This document shows, in pieces, positions 33,551 through 45,355 of a DNA stretch of 64,000 nucleotides. The DNA is taken from the NCBI GenBank assembly GCA_026168455.1, contig CM047431.1, forward strand, positions 59,788,910-59,852,909, read 5' to 3'. A program made the translations under genes and the position numbers. This DNA is from Theocolax elegans. Taxonomy: Eukaryota > Arthropoda > Insecta > Hymenoptera > Cerocephalidae. A model generated the notes under the pieces. The model was not told the origin of the DNA, ran no database searches, and saw only the letters and a program-made list of their open reading frames with translations. The first letter of the stretch is position 1. Each line of letters starts with the position of its first letter.

Positions 33551-35480
33551 CACAGTGGTTCCAAATGCGAAAAAAATGGGCAAAATTCTCGACCCGGCAT
33601 GCATTTTATCGTAGGGATTTTTTTCTGTGCGAAAAGTATCTTTTACTACATAGAATACCGAAACCGTGCAGGCGAAATCGCTAAAAATAAAGGTACTAAA
33701 ACCCGCTGGAAGCGAAACTCGAATAAACGAGTTTTTGAGTGTTATTTCTTATATAACTTCATTTTTTCGTGTTTAAAAGCACCTTGAAGCCATGATTTTG
33801 ATTAGTATTATTGTTAGTAAACGTAGGGTAAGGTGTCCCGCTATAAAAATAGTGTAAATAATAATTTTGGACTATCAAAATCATTTTTTCTTATGGAAAT
33901 GTGGAAAATCCCTATTTTCATGCGCTAAAGCACACTGCTTAATACCTATATCGTGTGCGTACGAGCATCTACGCACGTGTATTTATGACTCTGTTTGTTT
34001 ACGCGTGTATGTGTGTGTACGTATGTGTGTGTGAGTATGTATGCGTGTTATTTTTGTGTTTCATTATTCGCTTGTATGTCAAAATCCTCGAAAGCTAGCG
34101 ATTTTTGAAGGATTAATTAACAATAATTAATTACCTAAGCCTGTACATTTATTGCATCCTACAGATACTTTTTTTTACACCTTTGGGATTGTATTTGTGT
34201 ATTTATAGCTAATGCACATATTTAATTTTTATTAATTTCATGTCTAATTGTAAAAATTCCCAAAACTCCGTAAATCTTGGAGGCTCAATTAACAATAATT
34301 AATCAACGAGTACTTTTTTTTAAATTCTTAGAACACTTTTAGTTTTCATTATTTTCACAGTTATATATGAAAATTCGCGAAATCTAGCATAATTTGGTTT
34401 TTTAGTGATATTCAATAGCTTAACTGTGAATCGGTTTTAAAACTGCTGCGCGCGGAGCGGGACTAACCCAATTCCCGCTCCCATCTACCAACTTATTTTT
34501 AGACTTTTTAATAAATTTGTCGGTACAAATCAAAATATTACCAAAGTTTCTTTCAGTTTTTATGTTGCTCAATAGCATTTATTTGCAAGAAAATTATTTA
34601 ATGTATTGTATAATTACGAATATTGAATAAAAAATACTGCTATTATTTTGAACCCAATAACCCAATACTCCCAAGGATCTAAAAAAAAAGTACTCATAAG
34701 TTGCAAGAAATATGCAGGGTTAGTTGATTAATTATTGTTAATTGAACCTCCAAGATTCACCGGATTTTGGGCATTTCTATAATTAGACATGAAATTAATA
34801 AAAATTAAATATGTGCATTAGCTATAAATACACAAATATAATCCTAAATGTGTAAAAAAAAGTATCTGTAGGATGCAATAAATGTGCAGGCTTAGGTAAT
34901 TAATTATTGTTAATTAATCCTTCAAAAATCGCTAGCTTTCGAGGATTTTGACATACAAGCGAATAATGAAACACAAAAATAACACGCATACATACTCACA
35001 CACACATACGTACACACACATACACGCGTAAACAAACAGAGTCATAAATACACGTGCGTAAATGCTCGTACGCCCACGATATAGGTATTAAACAGTGTGC
35101 TTTAGCGCATTAAAATAGGGATTTTCCACATTTCCATAAGAAAAAATGATTTTGATAGTCCAAAATTATTATTTACACTATTTTTATAGCGGGACACCTT
35201 ACCCTACGTTTACTAACAATAATACTAATCAAAATCATGGCTTCAAGGTGCTTTTAAACACGAAAAAATGAAGTTATATAAGAAATAACACTCAAAAACT
35301 CGTTTATTCGAGTTTCGCTTCCAGCGGGTTTTAGTACCTTTATTTTTAGCGATTTCGCCTGCACGGTTTCGTATTCTATGTAGTAAAAGATACTTTTTCG
35401 CACAGAAAAAAAATCCCTACGATAAAATGCTTGCCGGGTCGAGAATTTTGCCCATTTTTTTCGCATTTGGAACCACTGTG
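33551..35480. mobile_element. Transib-like non-autonomous fold-back element, 1,930 bp
   Basis: The ends are perfect inverted repeats starting CACAGTGGTTCC; the arms extend about 780 bp each (33551 to about 34330, about 34690 to 35480) with a spacer between. CGTCG is duplicated at 33546-33550 and 35481-35485. The uninserted form GGCCGCGTCGGTACTAC is present at 31659-31675, a direct empty-site comparison. A 5-bp GC-rich target (CGNCG) and a CACWRTG terminus are established hallmarks of Transib transposons, the group from which RAG1 is thought to derive. No transposase is encoded, so it would depend on a helper elsewhere. Confidence 0.85.
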
Positions 35481-35503
35481 CGTCGGTACTACAGAGCCTT
35501 AAG

Positions 35504-35538
35504 TGACGGGGATCTGCTCTCATGCAGATCCACCACGT
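35504..35538. other. Hairpin, copy 2
   Basis: Arms GGATCTGC and GCAGATCC, outer GTGACG and CGTCAC. Compared with copy 1, a T-A pair has become C-G (both sides changed). Confidence 0.6.
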
Positions 35539-35559
35539 CACAATATATATATATATATA

Positions 35560-35900
35560 ACTACTCGAAAAGAATTGTACATCCATTATTTGTCATCATT
35601 CAGAAGCACAAATAAACTATTTTGGAAATTACTATATTTTGGAAAAAATAGATATATATAATATGTACATATATATATATATAAAATTAAAGATATATAT
35701 AATTGGAGGAAGTGAACAAAAAAAGAAAAGGTAAGAGATCAAACTTATTTACGTATTTAAATTTAATGAATCTTAAATAGAAATTTGACTGTGGGAGATT
35801 AAGTTTAATAAACCAATTGATTAAAGTTTAAACCCTGCATTTTGGTTGAGGGTATAATAAAAAAAAATTATTATTTTAAATACAAATAAAGGTAACACAA
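35560..35900 (+). promoter_or_regulatory. Errantivirus-like leader B with splice donor and hairpin
   Basis: GAAAAGGTAAGAG (GT at 35731) is a strong splice donor placed as in the leaders at 49290 and 53969. Downstream, TAAACCCTGCATTTTGGTTGAGGG (about 35829-35852) corresponds to the hairpin block seen in the other two leaders, followed by the same A-rich run. LTR identity upstream is too weak to delimit. The donor presumably produces spliced env mRNA. Confidence 0.55.
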
Positions 35901-36289
35901 ACATAAAGGTCCAACGCATATAATACATCGTACACCGACGACTTTTTACCCATTCAAATCAATCCCAATCAAATAATTACTATTCGTTATAATAAATTTA
36001 ATATTATTAACAAATTAAAAATAAAACTTCAACTAAAACGGTTTAACAAAACTTTAATATTAATATAACTAAACTATCAAACACACAAAAATATATCAAT
36101 ATATTATAATAAGCAATAAAGGGTTTACACACAAATACAAGGGTAATAAAGAAAAAGGGAAACAATTAAACTATATATGAAATTTATTCGTTTAACAAAT
36201 ATTACATACATATATATATATACATATATACAATTGCTTCGCACATAAAAATAGCCCGTCGTAACAAACTAGGTAACAAGCCGCTAGAA

Positions 36290-37200
36290 CTATAAGGGCC
36301 GAAACCAGCAAGTGTCCGAATGGACGTGCCAGTTGTCGCCGATGACCCAGTCGTGGCAACCGCGGTCCGTGTGGCGGCACGGGAACCTCAGTTCCCTCGA
36401 CCATCGTTCCAGGACCGTGATCGGCCAAGAAGGGACCGATCCAAGGCATTGAGGGCACTCATGCACCCTCATCGTGCAGCGCATGCACAACGGGTGCCAA
36501 TTACCACAATCTAAATACCTCACCACGATGGGGTCCATGCACACCGGGCACTCAAACAGCTCGAATAAACATACTGTTTTGGTCATTGATGACGGTCTCT
36601 AACCCGTCGGGCAGCCAAGGAGAATCCGGACGCAAAACCGGCGAAGCCACACCAGCAGCGAAAGGCATAGCACGACCACCACCCGTAGGCTCCATAACAG
36701 GCACCAAGACCCAACACAACTGGCTCGTCAGGTATCCGAGAGCGGGCAGGCACACGAGGTTCGAACAGTGAGCGGGATCCCGGTGGCTCCTCCGGCATCG
36801 GGGATGCGACGGCCACACCGGCTCATGCGGAACCACGGCGACCCTATAAAAAAAACAACGAGCATTATAAATCACAACTTTATCAGTCAACAAAACCAAC
36901 ACCGAAAAATAAACCAAAAACGGGCATACTTACGTTCCGGCTCCGTCGTCGCCCAGGTTCGTCCCGAGGCGAAGCACCTCCCGCCGGCAGCCCTGACGAT
37001 TCACCAGGTAGTGGCCTCCGTCATAAAAGCCGGAAAGGCGCTCGGCGGAGCAGCGCTCGATGTACCAAGGAAAAATGGCATGAACAACCACGCGCCAGTC
37101 ATCTGCCGCATTCCACGAGCTACCCCGCGGCCACCACGTCCCCCACGACTCCTACGTAGGCCACTATTTGAACGCCTCTCCATTGTCAAACAAAATGGAC
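36290..37200 (-). pseudogene. Miniature SIAH/SINA-like RING protein gene, antisense in element B
   Basis: SIAH-type proteins are RING E3 ubiquitin ligases. On the minus strand a 297-nt frame (36586-36290) encodes a C3HC4 RING (CPVC, then CGNWHPLCMRC, then CPQC) followed by the start of a SIAH-type zinc finger (CRHTDRGC ... HVHSDTC) and a stop four residues later; the substrate-binding domain is absent. Upstream, exon 2 continues to 36843 but with one frameshift near 36565-36580. A 90-nt intron with excellent sites (GTAAGT at 36933, TTTTTTTTATAG ending at 36844) separates it from an upstream exon (about 37200-36934). The exon-1 start is uncertain. The gene sits between leader B and env B, antisense to both. 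Composition is GC-rich against its surroundings. Confidence 0.7.
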
Positions 37201-37489
37201 AAGAAAATCGAAGAAAATATAGCACAGTAGTAGGCAGTGCACTAGAGCGGATACGACGAGCCATCCAGGAAAAGCATAGAAAAAGGAAGGGATTTTCGCA
37301 CACCAAGCAATAAAGACACCCAAACCCACATCGCCAGAACTTCAAATCCGACGTTTAGAGCTTGAGACGCTGACTCGCGGATTCGGGCAGCAACAGTAAA
37401 AAAAGCATATAAATAAGCATAGCACAATAAAATAAATCCGCAATACATTATCACCGGCAAGGAATTCACCCGCAACATAATTAAAAATA

Positions 37490-38517
37490 ATCAATCCGTA
37501 CACATTCAAGTTTCACAACCACTGTAGCAGCACCTACAGAAATAATACTCAGAGATATCTCCGACAACCCGGGACTCATAATAGAGAGCATTGCGCCCTT
37601 AGCCGTCTCCAATACCAACTGGAGAATAATTCAGAAGACGGACCTACAATCATTCCTCTCGTACAATACCGAATTCCGCGAGGCATGGGCAAAATTAAAC
37701 AATAATTGCAGTAAAATTGAGAACCTCTGCGAACGAATCAGCGAACTGCAAAACCAGCTCGCAGAAAACGAAGCAGACAACGGAACACATAATCAACTAA
37801 CTAGGAGGCCACCATGCGTCACCCTGGAAAACGAGCAATCCCACCGTTCATTGGCAAAATATCCAGGATCTTATTCTACACCCTAAACGAGGACATCCAA
37901 AACCTAATAGAAACCTCCACAAATGAAACGCATAAGGTCGCGTCCCTCCTGGCATCCCAAACGGACGCAGTCGAATCACAACTCAACCTAACCAACCGTA
38001 AACTATCCGAGATAAAAACGGCCCAGCCAACTCACCACACCGAAAATTTAGCCATTCATAGAAGCGAACTAGCGCACATCGCCGCGACCGCACTATCTGA
38101 AGACATAGCGAAGAACGCTCTGGATATTGAAATCGTAACCGACGCAATTCTGTTTGCGTCCCGAGGAACCATCCACCCCCGTTTCGTACCCCCAACTTGA
38201 TAGAAAACACTCTACAAGCCGCCCGGCAAGCCTCACCCGGCACCATATTCCTTCTGGAAGAAGCAAACTCAATTCTGCAATTATTCGACATAGCCGAAAC
38301 AAAAATCGCCTTTATAAGGATTCACCTGATCTATATTATAAATATACCGCTCTTAAGTCCTCAGAGATTCCAATTGTTTAAGGTCATCCCTTTACCTGTA
38401 AAAACGAACGTTAGGAAACATCACGAGCATAAACGCATACATTTACCAGTAGCACCAACTTTTCGCCGCAAGCGAGGGAAGCAATACTTTCGCGCCATTC
38501 ACGATCGATGCGGTTAA
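37490..38517 (+). pseudogene. env: F-protein-like env gene of errantivirus-like element B, broken
   Basis: Errantivirus Env is homologous to baculovirus F fusion proteins and gives an envelope-type membrane protein. Three frames follow each other. The first (about 37500-37810) is an N-terminal helical segment with ISDNPGLI and a Leu-rich coiled region. The second (37814-38200) has a basic site GKR next to a hydrophobic, fusion-peptide-like segment FIGKISRIL, then a helical part, then TDAILFASRGTIHP, a block shared with the other env copy (47.28 kb). The third (38197-38517) continues the ectodomain. At least two frameshifts are present and no membrane anchor is recovered. It lies directly downstream of the antisense RING gene. 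Confidence 0.75.
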
Positions 38518-41101
38518 CAATTGCAAAATATTAAACACGCTGCGCATCTGTAAAAATAACGAATCTTTCCGGGACATTAAGGAATATTTGCAATGCCAAA
38601 TCCGTCTAGCTACGGGCACCACACCAAACAATTTAAGCAATTGCGGGATAAGAATCATATCATTCTCGTAGAAACCTTTTGGAAGATAATACTCCCAAAA
38701 TGTCGCGTACACAAGAGACACGCGAGCACCAATCTAGCAGCTCACGAAAATCCAATTCAATTGAAGTAACTACTTAACAGCACCATAATTGTAAGCGAAC
38801 ATTCAAAACAACTGACCGACCGAGTTTAAGAAATATCGGTCACCGAACCGCGCGACTGCCGTGCAAGATATACAAAAGAAAGCCGAGTAAACAAACAGCA
38901 ACCTCGTCGCGCTTACGCCTTAAAACTCACATTTCATAATATTCACACGTTCAGACAAATAAATATAATACATAATTCATTATACAAAAAATAAATCGTA
39001 TGTAACGCACATATATGTATATATTGATCATTAATATAAAAAAGAAATTGTATGATAAGGAGAAAGGCTTACAAAGACATCCACACTACACTCACAATTC
39101 TTATGAAATTTTAAAAAGTTTTTTCTCCGTTACACCCAACCAATTAAATAATAAGAATATATTAGCTAATAAAAAGAATATAATTCAGCTAAAATCAATT
39201 TTCTAATGAATAGAATAAATTCGTTACGTTAAATGAAAATATTAATCTTATGGTTAAAATTCTGGGTTCATTATATAAAAATAAGTTATATAATGTTTAT
39301 TATATTTAATACCGCGTATGTGATCTCATATTGCCGAGGAAATCAAAAAATCAAATCTAATGTACTGATTTTAAATTCATGAAAAAATGTCGTATGTAAT
39401 AGCCTCTTTTGTCGCAGCTGTCAATATATAATATAATTGTTTATATCTACAATATAATATATTCTGGCCTTGACTACTTGTACTTACCTTTTTGGTGTCA
39501 ATTTATTATAAGTTAGTTCTTTTACATTTTTTTATTCAATAATTTTTTAAACATTATTAATTTATTTTAAAATATTAAATAGTATTTTAAAAATATTTAA
39601 AAACCTAGATGCAATTATGATTTTTTTGATAATAAAATATACAATCTGATAAATATATCAAAACGTCGTGGTATATAATATTGTTTTCAGACATATAGTT
39701 AAAATACTACTCAATTTATTTCACTTTGAAAATTGTGTTAAATCGTATTATGTAGATTATTTCAGAATGTATCGATTCGTTGAATTGAAATGTAATCTAC
39801 GTTAAAACTTTATATGAATGAATTATTCGTCTCAAAATTACAAAACTTTTTACAATTGTACACTTTCCAATCAAAACAATATTTTTAGAGATAGATATGT
39901 ACGAATAAAAACGGTGACAACTATAAAAATTGCACAAAAGAGAATACAATATTTCGTAATAAATTAAAATGTAATTACTTCCACATAACATGTATAAATG
40001 GACATAATCAAAATATCGGATTATTAACTCTTGCTGGGAAATATTTTAAAATACATTCGTAAATTATCGTTGATAATTTGTGCAGTTTAACACTTTAGAC
40101 ACGTTTTTAGGGTTAACGGCGGTACACGCAAAAAAAGGTTCGTTAGGACAACAAACAATCCTTGGTTAGTATCACATTTTCCTATTTTTCATAAAACGTC
40201 GATCGGGAAATCGTATGCAACACCGAAACATTCAATTTGAAAACGCTACGTTATGATTATTATGTAATATATTGTATATATAATTAAGCATTAATAAATT
40301 GTGTATTACAATGTTCAATGTATTGCAGTTACTTGTAACTGTACTTTTTCACTTTAAACATTTTAGATTGTACAAATAAAAAAAAATATTAATATCAAAA
40401 TAAAATTAATTGATGTAACACTCCGTGCACGAAACACGGGTTTTAACGTAAAAGATAATCATGTTTTGTTCATAATCTGTTAAAAAATAGTATATGTTAA
40501 CGTGCATGTTACAGTTGATCTAAAAACTCGCCTTATTTAAAAGAAAACTCGCTTATTTATTTATTAAACTATTATTTATTTACTTACTAAACTCGACTCG
40601 TATGTGTGTATCACCTGTTTCGCGTAATTGTGTCGTAATGTACTTTTATCTATACTTTAAAAAGAAGAAGTGGAAGAATCATTTTATCATATATAGTTGC
40701 AGCTAATGCACTATAAATGCATTAACTTGCATGTTGCACATTTTACAAAATTTTAAACTACAAATTTTCCGATTCGAAACTTGCGCGTAAACTTAACAAC
40801 CTTCGATAATGTACTAGTTTCAACTTTGAGTACTTATTAGCTTTTAATTTTATAAACTAACATTTAAATAAGTATAAATAAAAAAGGTAAAAATCATTTT
40901 AAAATTCATTCTACTATATTCGTTTTTTACATTTACACATTTATTCGTTATTATCTATAGTGCACTCTTAGTTCTAGCAACAAAGATAATATTTGTAAAT
41001 TTAAAAAACTGAATTAGTAAATTATACTAATTTCAAACATTCAAAAAAAACTAATAAAACTTAGTTACTAAAATATTACTTATGTCAGCTGTAGTATAAC
41101 T
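38518..41101. other. Noncoding stretch, no gene seen
   Basis: 38520-38940 may contain decayed 3' env sequence. The rest is AT-rich. 39735-39850 is related to 28384-28480 (dispersed repeat). No RNA gene or further element is recognised. Confidence 0.5.
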
Positions 41102-41185
41102 AAATTAATTAATATTTTTATCGGTCTTACAGTCTTTAACAAATTTGTTATTGACTGTAAGACCGATAAAAATATTAATTAATTT
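41102..41185. repeat. Near-perfect 84-bp palindrome
   Basis: Two 33-bp arms (41102-41134 and 41153-41185) are exact reverse complements, and the 18-nt centre itself contains the palindrome AACAAATTTGTT. It could be a very small inverted-repeat element, a cruciform, or a hairpin RNA. Confidence 0.9.
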
Positions 41186-41439
41186 AAAACTTAGTTACAT
41201 TTGTCGCAATTTTGGGTTCAATTAACAAACGTCAAATATTACTATTTACCTTGGTAAAACGAACGAATTGATATTTGGTTTACATTTTAAACAAACGAAT
41301 TTGGTAGTCCGTACAGAATATTTTATAATTTCAACCAATCTTTTTTGCGTGTAGAAATTCGCAATTTGGGCTCGATCAATTTATTGAAATTAAAACGATC
41401 ACAGCGTATAAATGAAGAGAAAGGTTAAAAAATTGGATT

Positions 41440-41800
41440 TCCACATTGTCGCGTAGTTATATAAGGGACGCGAAGGGGGTGGGGTCAATTTTCGTAAAAT
41501 GAAACTTTGAAATCAGTAAAATCTTGGCGGGTCGTCGTCACGTTCTAAAAAGCGCCGCGGGAGAAGCAGCATAGGAGGAGCAGCAGCCTCGTCGACCCTA
41601 AGCCGTTCTCCTTGCCCGTAATTATGACGGGACTAAGCCGGTCTGCCTGACGAGAAGCTCGCGCGTGTGTGCCCGGCCAAAACCAATTTGGAATTAATTT
41701 CACAGCCGCTGGGATTTAACCTGTGCGAGAGAAAGAGAGGGCGAGAGACCGAGGGAGGACTAGGACAGAGCGGTGTCTAATCTTTACCGGAGATTAGAGG
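41440..41800. promoter_or_regulatory. GC-rich island, possible promoter or 5' exon
   Basis: GC content rises sharply against the surroundings, with CpG-rich segments (GGGTCGTCGTCACG, GCGCCGCGGG) and a (GA)n patch, as at transcription start regions in AT-rich insect genomes. No convincing start codon and ORF could be assigned. This is composition evidence only. Confidence 0.25.
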
Positions 41801-44372
41801 GAAAAATCCGTCGAGATCGTGATCTCGTTTCTCTATCTTGGATGCACTTGGAATCGCGAATCTCGCTGCGTCCGGGATTACTAAACAATCTTCGAATGCA
41901 AAGTGGCGCTTTAGAATTTCCTACAATATCAAAAAATGTATGTATAATTCATTTTTCTTTTGGACAATCTTTTAGATTTAGTTGTTATAATTAGAATAAC
42001 ATTGTCATTTGATTAATATTTCACCTTACGAATTTAAATCTTAAATTATCGTATACATATAGATTTGCGATGATCTCTATATTTAACTGATGAACTTGAA
42101 AATATTACGCGGTTAGAATACAATTTACCTTTTCGTATTAATCAAACGCGTATATTATTCATTAAAATTAGGTTGATATAATTATTTCGTCGTTAATTAA
42201 CTTTATTTATACAGCGATCATTTGAATTTTAAAAGGACGTTAAATCCCCCTCCGTAGAGAAAATAAAATATAAAACCAATATACTCATCCAATTTAAACG
42301 GAATGGGTTGGAAATTTAATCAGATATTTATTATGTAATTCCGAAGAATCTATTACAATTTTTTTTTCTTTTTTTTAATTTAAGAAAATTGTCGGTGAGT
42401 ATTTATCCAGCAGCGCTATAAAACGTGATTACAAAAAGAGAAAAAGCACTTACTGAACTGATTTCCCGAATATCTTTTCAAAAATTAATTATAAATATTT
42501 CTATTTATAATCAGGACGATATCGTTCACGAATTTTCTTTCACTTGCTATACATTACGATCGAACGAGTTCAGATTAATCGGGGTACTCTTCATTTTCAT
42601 TAGCCACGTGTCACATCTGTACATTTAATACCGCGGTGTCTTTGTGCGCGAAGAACATTTATAAAGGTTCGTAAAGGACGTCCATTGAATTGAGCGATTT
42701 TCCTTAACGCGGAAGCGAGGGTAAAGAAAGACAGGGTACAAATGAAAAGACGATGTAAGTCCGGAGAAGAAATCGAAACAGCCATGTACCCACGGGATGC
42801 ATTAAATGAGTGAGTGACAAGAAAATCGCACCTCGATCCTGATATAGTTGCGAATGCAGATATACGCGCATACGCGAATCCACGCATTTCCATGTCAATG
42901 GCAAGTAATATAAATTACAGGCAATTACTCGACTCGTTCGCAAAAGTAGCTTTTTTTTCCTACACGCTTCACATACCCGATATTTTGTAGACCCATTTGA
43001 TGGAAGATTCACGCGTAAAGCGTAATAATATCTCCATTTAAATGCACCGATATAAATTAGAATTTAATTTTATCTATTCTCTTTTTTTATTTATTCTTTA
43101 CAAAGCGGATTATATATATTCGAGTGCGATTGTAATCGATTACATTCAATTTTTCAAGCTAATTGTTCGTAATTAACGACAGGTAGGGAGACGTCCATTT
43201 AAAAAATAAATCAAATATCTTCTTAAATTTCGCGTTCAACTTTAGTAAAAAAATATTCATAACGATGCCGTTGTGCCGATCGTTAGCGTTACGATTAGTA
43301 TTCGTGTTGTTGTTGTACTCTGGGCTATTCGATTTTACCACTTGTAGCTAACCATTCTCTTTTACATCCCTCAATCCTACTTTTTTTTAACATTTCCTTA
43401 CTCACTCGTAATCCTATAGGTATGTTTTCATCGTTTCTTTTATTTCTTGAACGTTACTTCTTTCTTATCCGTGTACAAACTTCCGAACGCGTTCGAATCT
43501 CGAAACTTTTCTCTTCATCGCAACGAACAAATATGAGAATAAATATCGGCCATTCAACGAGAGAACAATCTTGAGAGAAGTAACCAAATAATTATTATTA
43601 TACTAAGCTTAAGAAATGCGCAACTAACTCTTTATTAGTAGAAAATCAACCAGTTGAATACCAAAACTGTAAAACTCAAATAACAATATAGAGCACCTGT
43701 TAATAAAATAATAACATGTAAAAAACACAACGATTTCAATCTTAAAAAAAACATCCTTAAGGGTGTTTTAATAATAAGAATCAATGTAAAACTATTTTTG
43801 TTTTTATTTTATGTGTATATAATAAATATATATCAATTAAGAAATAAATAAACAAATGAAATTACACGTAAGCGTTACTAAACAATTGGATTCGCTTCGA
43901 GCACTCCATATTCCCGAGTCGAGGTTTCACGCGATGGAGCAGGCGCTCAAGTTGATACAGTTGTCCATCACTTCGTTAAATCAATTATTGAAATAATAGT
44001 AATTACTCGAGTTGAAGTAATATATCGAAATATACGGTCAATCGATGTAAGATTTACAGTTAATCTAATTATTTTAATGCGTAGATTTTTTTAATAATTC
44101 CCTCGATGCTTGTTCAGACTATGCTGAGTCGACTTATGCGACGCGAATACCGTTTTCTTCTTTAAGGGGACAAGCCTGGGTTAAAATTGAAAAAGAACTA
44201 TTCAATATTAACAATTAATAATTCTTTTCGTAATAATTGAAAACATTTCTTAATTTTTTAAACAAATTATATTATTATTAACGTCTGTTTTAAATTTGTT
44301 GTCCAATTTATATGTTACATAACTATTTTAATTAATTATTACATAATGGATAATGGACTTACCGCAGGATAT
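41801..44372. other. Noncoding stretch, no gene seen
   Basis: AT-rich with a moderately GC-rich part at 42600-42960. Open frames of up to 102 codons occur on the minus strand there (42600-43012) but have overlapping alternatives and no recognisable motif. Confidence 0.5.
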
Positions 44373-44651
44373 CTCTGGATCCACTTCATCGAATAGGCTA
44401 AAATTTTATCAGTAACTTTTAAATATGATTCTAATCCACTTAAATGGAACAGAATTTCAATCAAAGACTAATGTTTATTTAAAAAAATTATTTAGCTTTT
44501 GTTTACACAAATTTTTAATTTCTCAAAAAAATTTGATAAAAATAATTTTTTTATTTCAATGTTAACACAGTCTGCTCCATTTGAGTGGATCAGAATCATA
44601 TTTAAAAGTTACTGATAAAATTTTAGCCTATTCGATGAAGTGGAGCCAGAG
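44373..44651. mobile_element. Short inverted-repeat element (MITE-like), 279 bp
   Basis: Inverted arms of about 80 bp begin CTCTGGATCCACTTCATCG on the left and CTCTGGCTCCACTTCATCG on the right (minus strand), with four or five differences. No coding capacity, and no clear target duplication. Confidence 0.8.
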
Positions 44652-44878
44652 TTTTTGATTTGCCGGTGGTAATTTCGTTGTTGTCTAATTCCACGACCTA
44701 TATTTGCGAATTGGTCCTTCGTAAACTTGCTGACTTGGTGCCCTCCGAATTAATCGACCGCGGGCGCGCTTTGGAATTATTTGCCTGCGCGTTTTATACG
44801 ATTGGTACGAATATCGTATATCCAAGATGTTCTTGGGCTGTACGTGACAATATCTATAAGAAGCCGACTTCTACATTG
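44652..44878 (+). other. Possible exon with strong splice donor, unrecognised
   Basis: A GC-richer open stretch (open frame 44660-44881) ending in TACATTGTAAGT (GT at 44876), a perfect donor. The encoded segment has no recognised motif. It precedes the RING gene copy on the same strand by about 480 bp. Confidence 0.2.
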
Positions 44879-45355
44879 TAAGTCTTTGAAATTTGTTAGG
44901 TCAAAGTATATTGAAAAAATTCATGATTATCCTCTGACACTATTATAAATAATATATTTCTATTTTATAATATTATATATTATTTTGTCAAAACACCCAA
45001 ACATCCTTAATCATGGTTTAATACTCATCTTAAATTTAAATACAAAAATATTTAATCTAATAAATCTATATAAATCTTAGTAAGTTTTTAAACTATTAAC
45101 ATATCGTGATTTTAAATTGTATTTAATTAATAATAAATTCAATTTGTGACCGATGTTCTATGGTGTTTTTGGAAAAATTCATGGACATTTCTGACAATCT
45201 CTAAAAATTATATATTTCAATTTCATTAAACTATGTTAACATTGACGTAACCATTGAACATCCTTAATTCAAATATGGGTTGATATAGTGCGGTCTCGTG
45301 GCTTATCGTCACACGGAGAAAAATTTCTAATAATTATTGTTACGTTATCAACAAT

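Noticed and set aside
36768..37313. 181-codon plus-strand ORF, Arg/Pro-rich
   Set aside because: It is antisense to the RING gene, crosses its intron, and reflects GC-rich sequence. The minus strand has the RING motifs and consensus splice sites.
42600..43012. Minus-strand ORFs of 97 and 102 codons
   Set aside because: They overlap in different frames, show no motif and no splice or promoter support.
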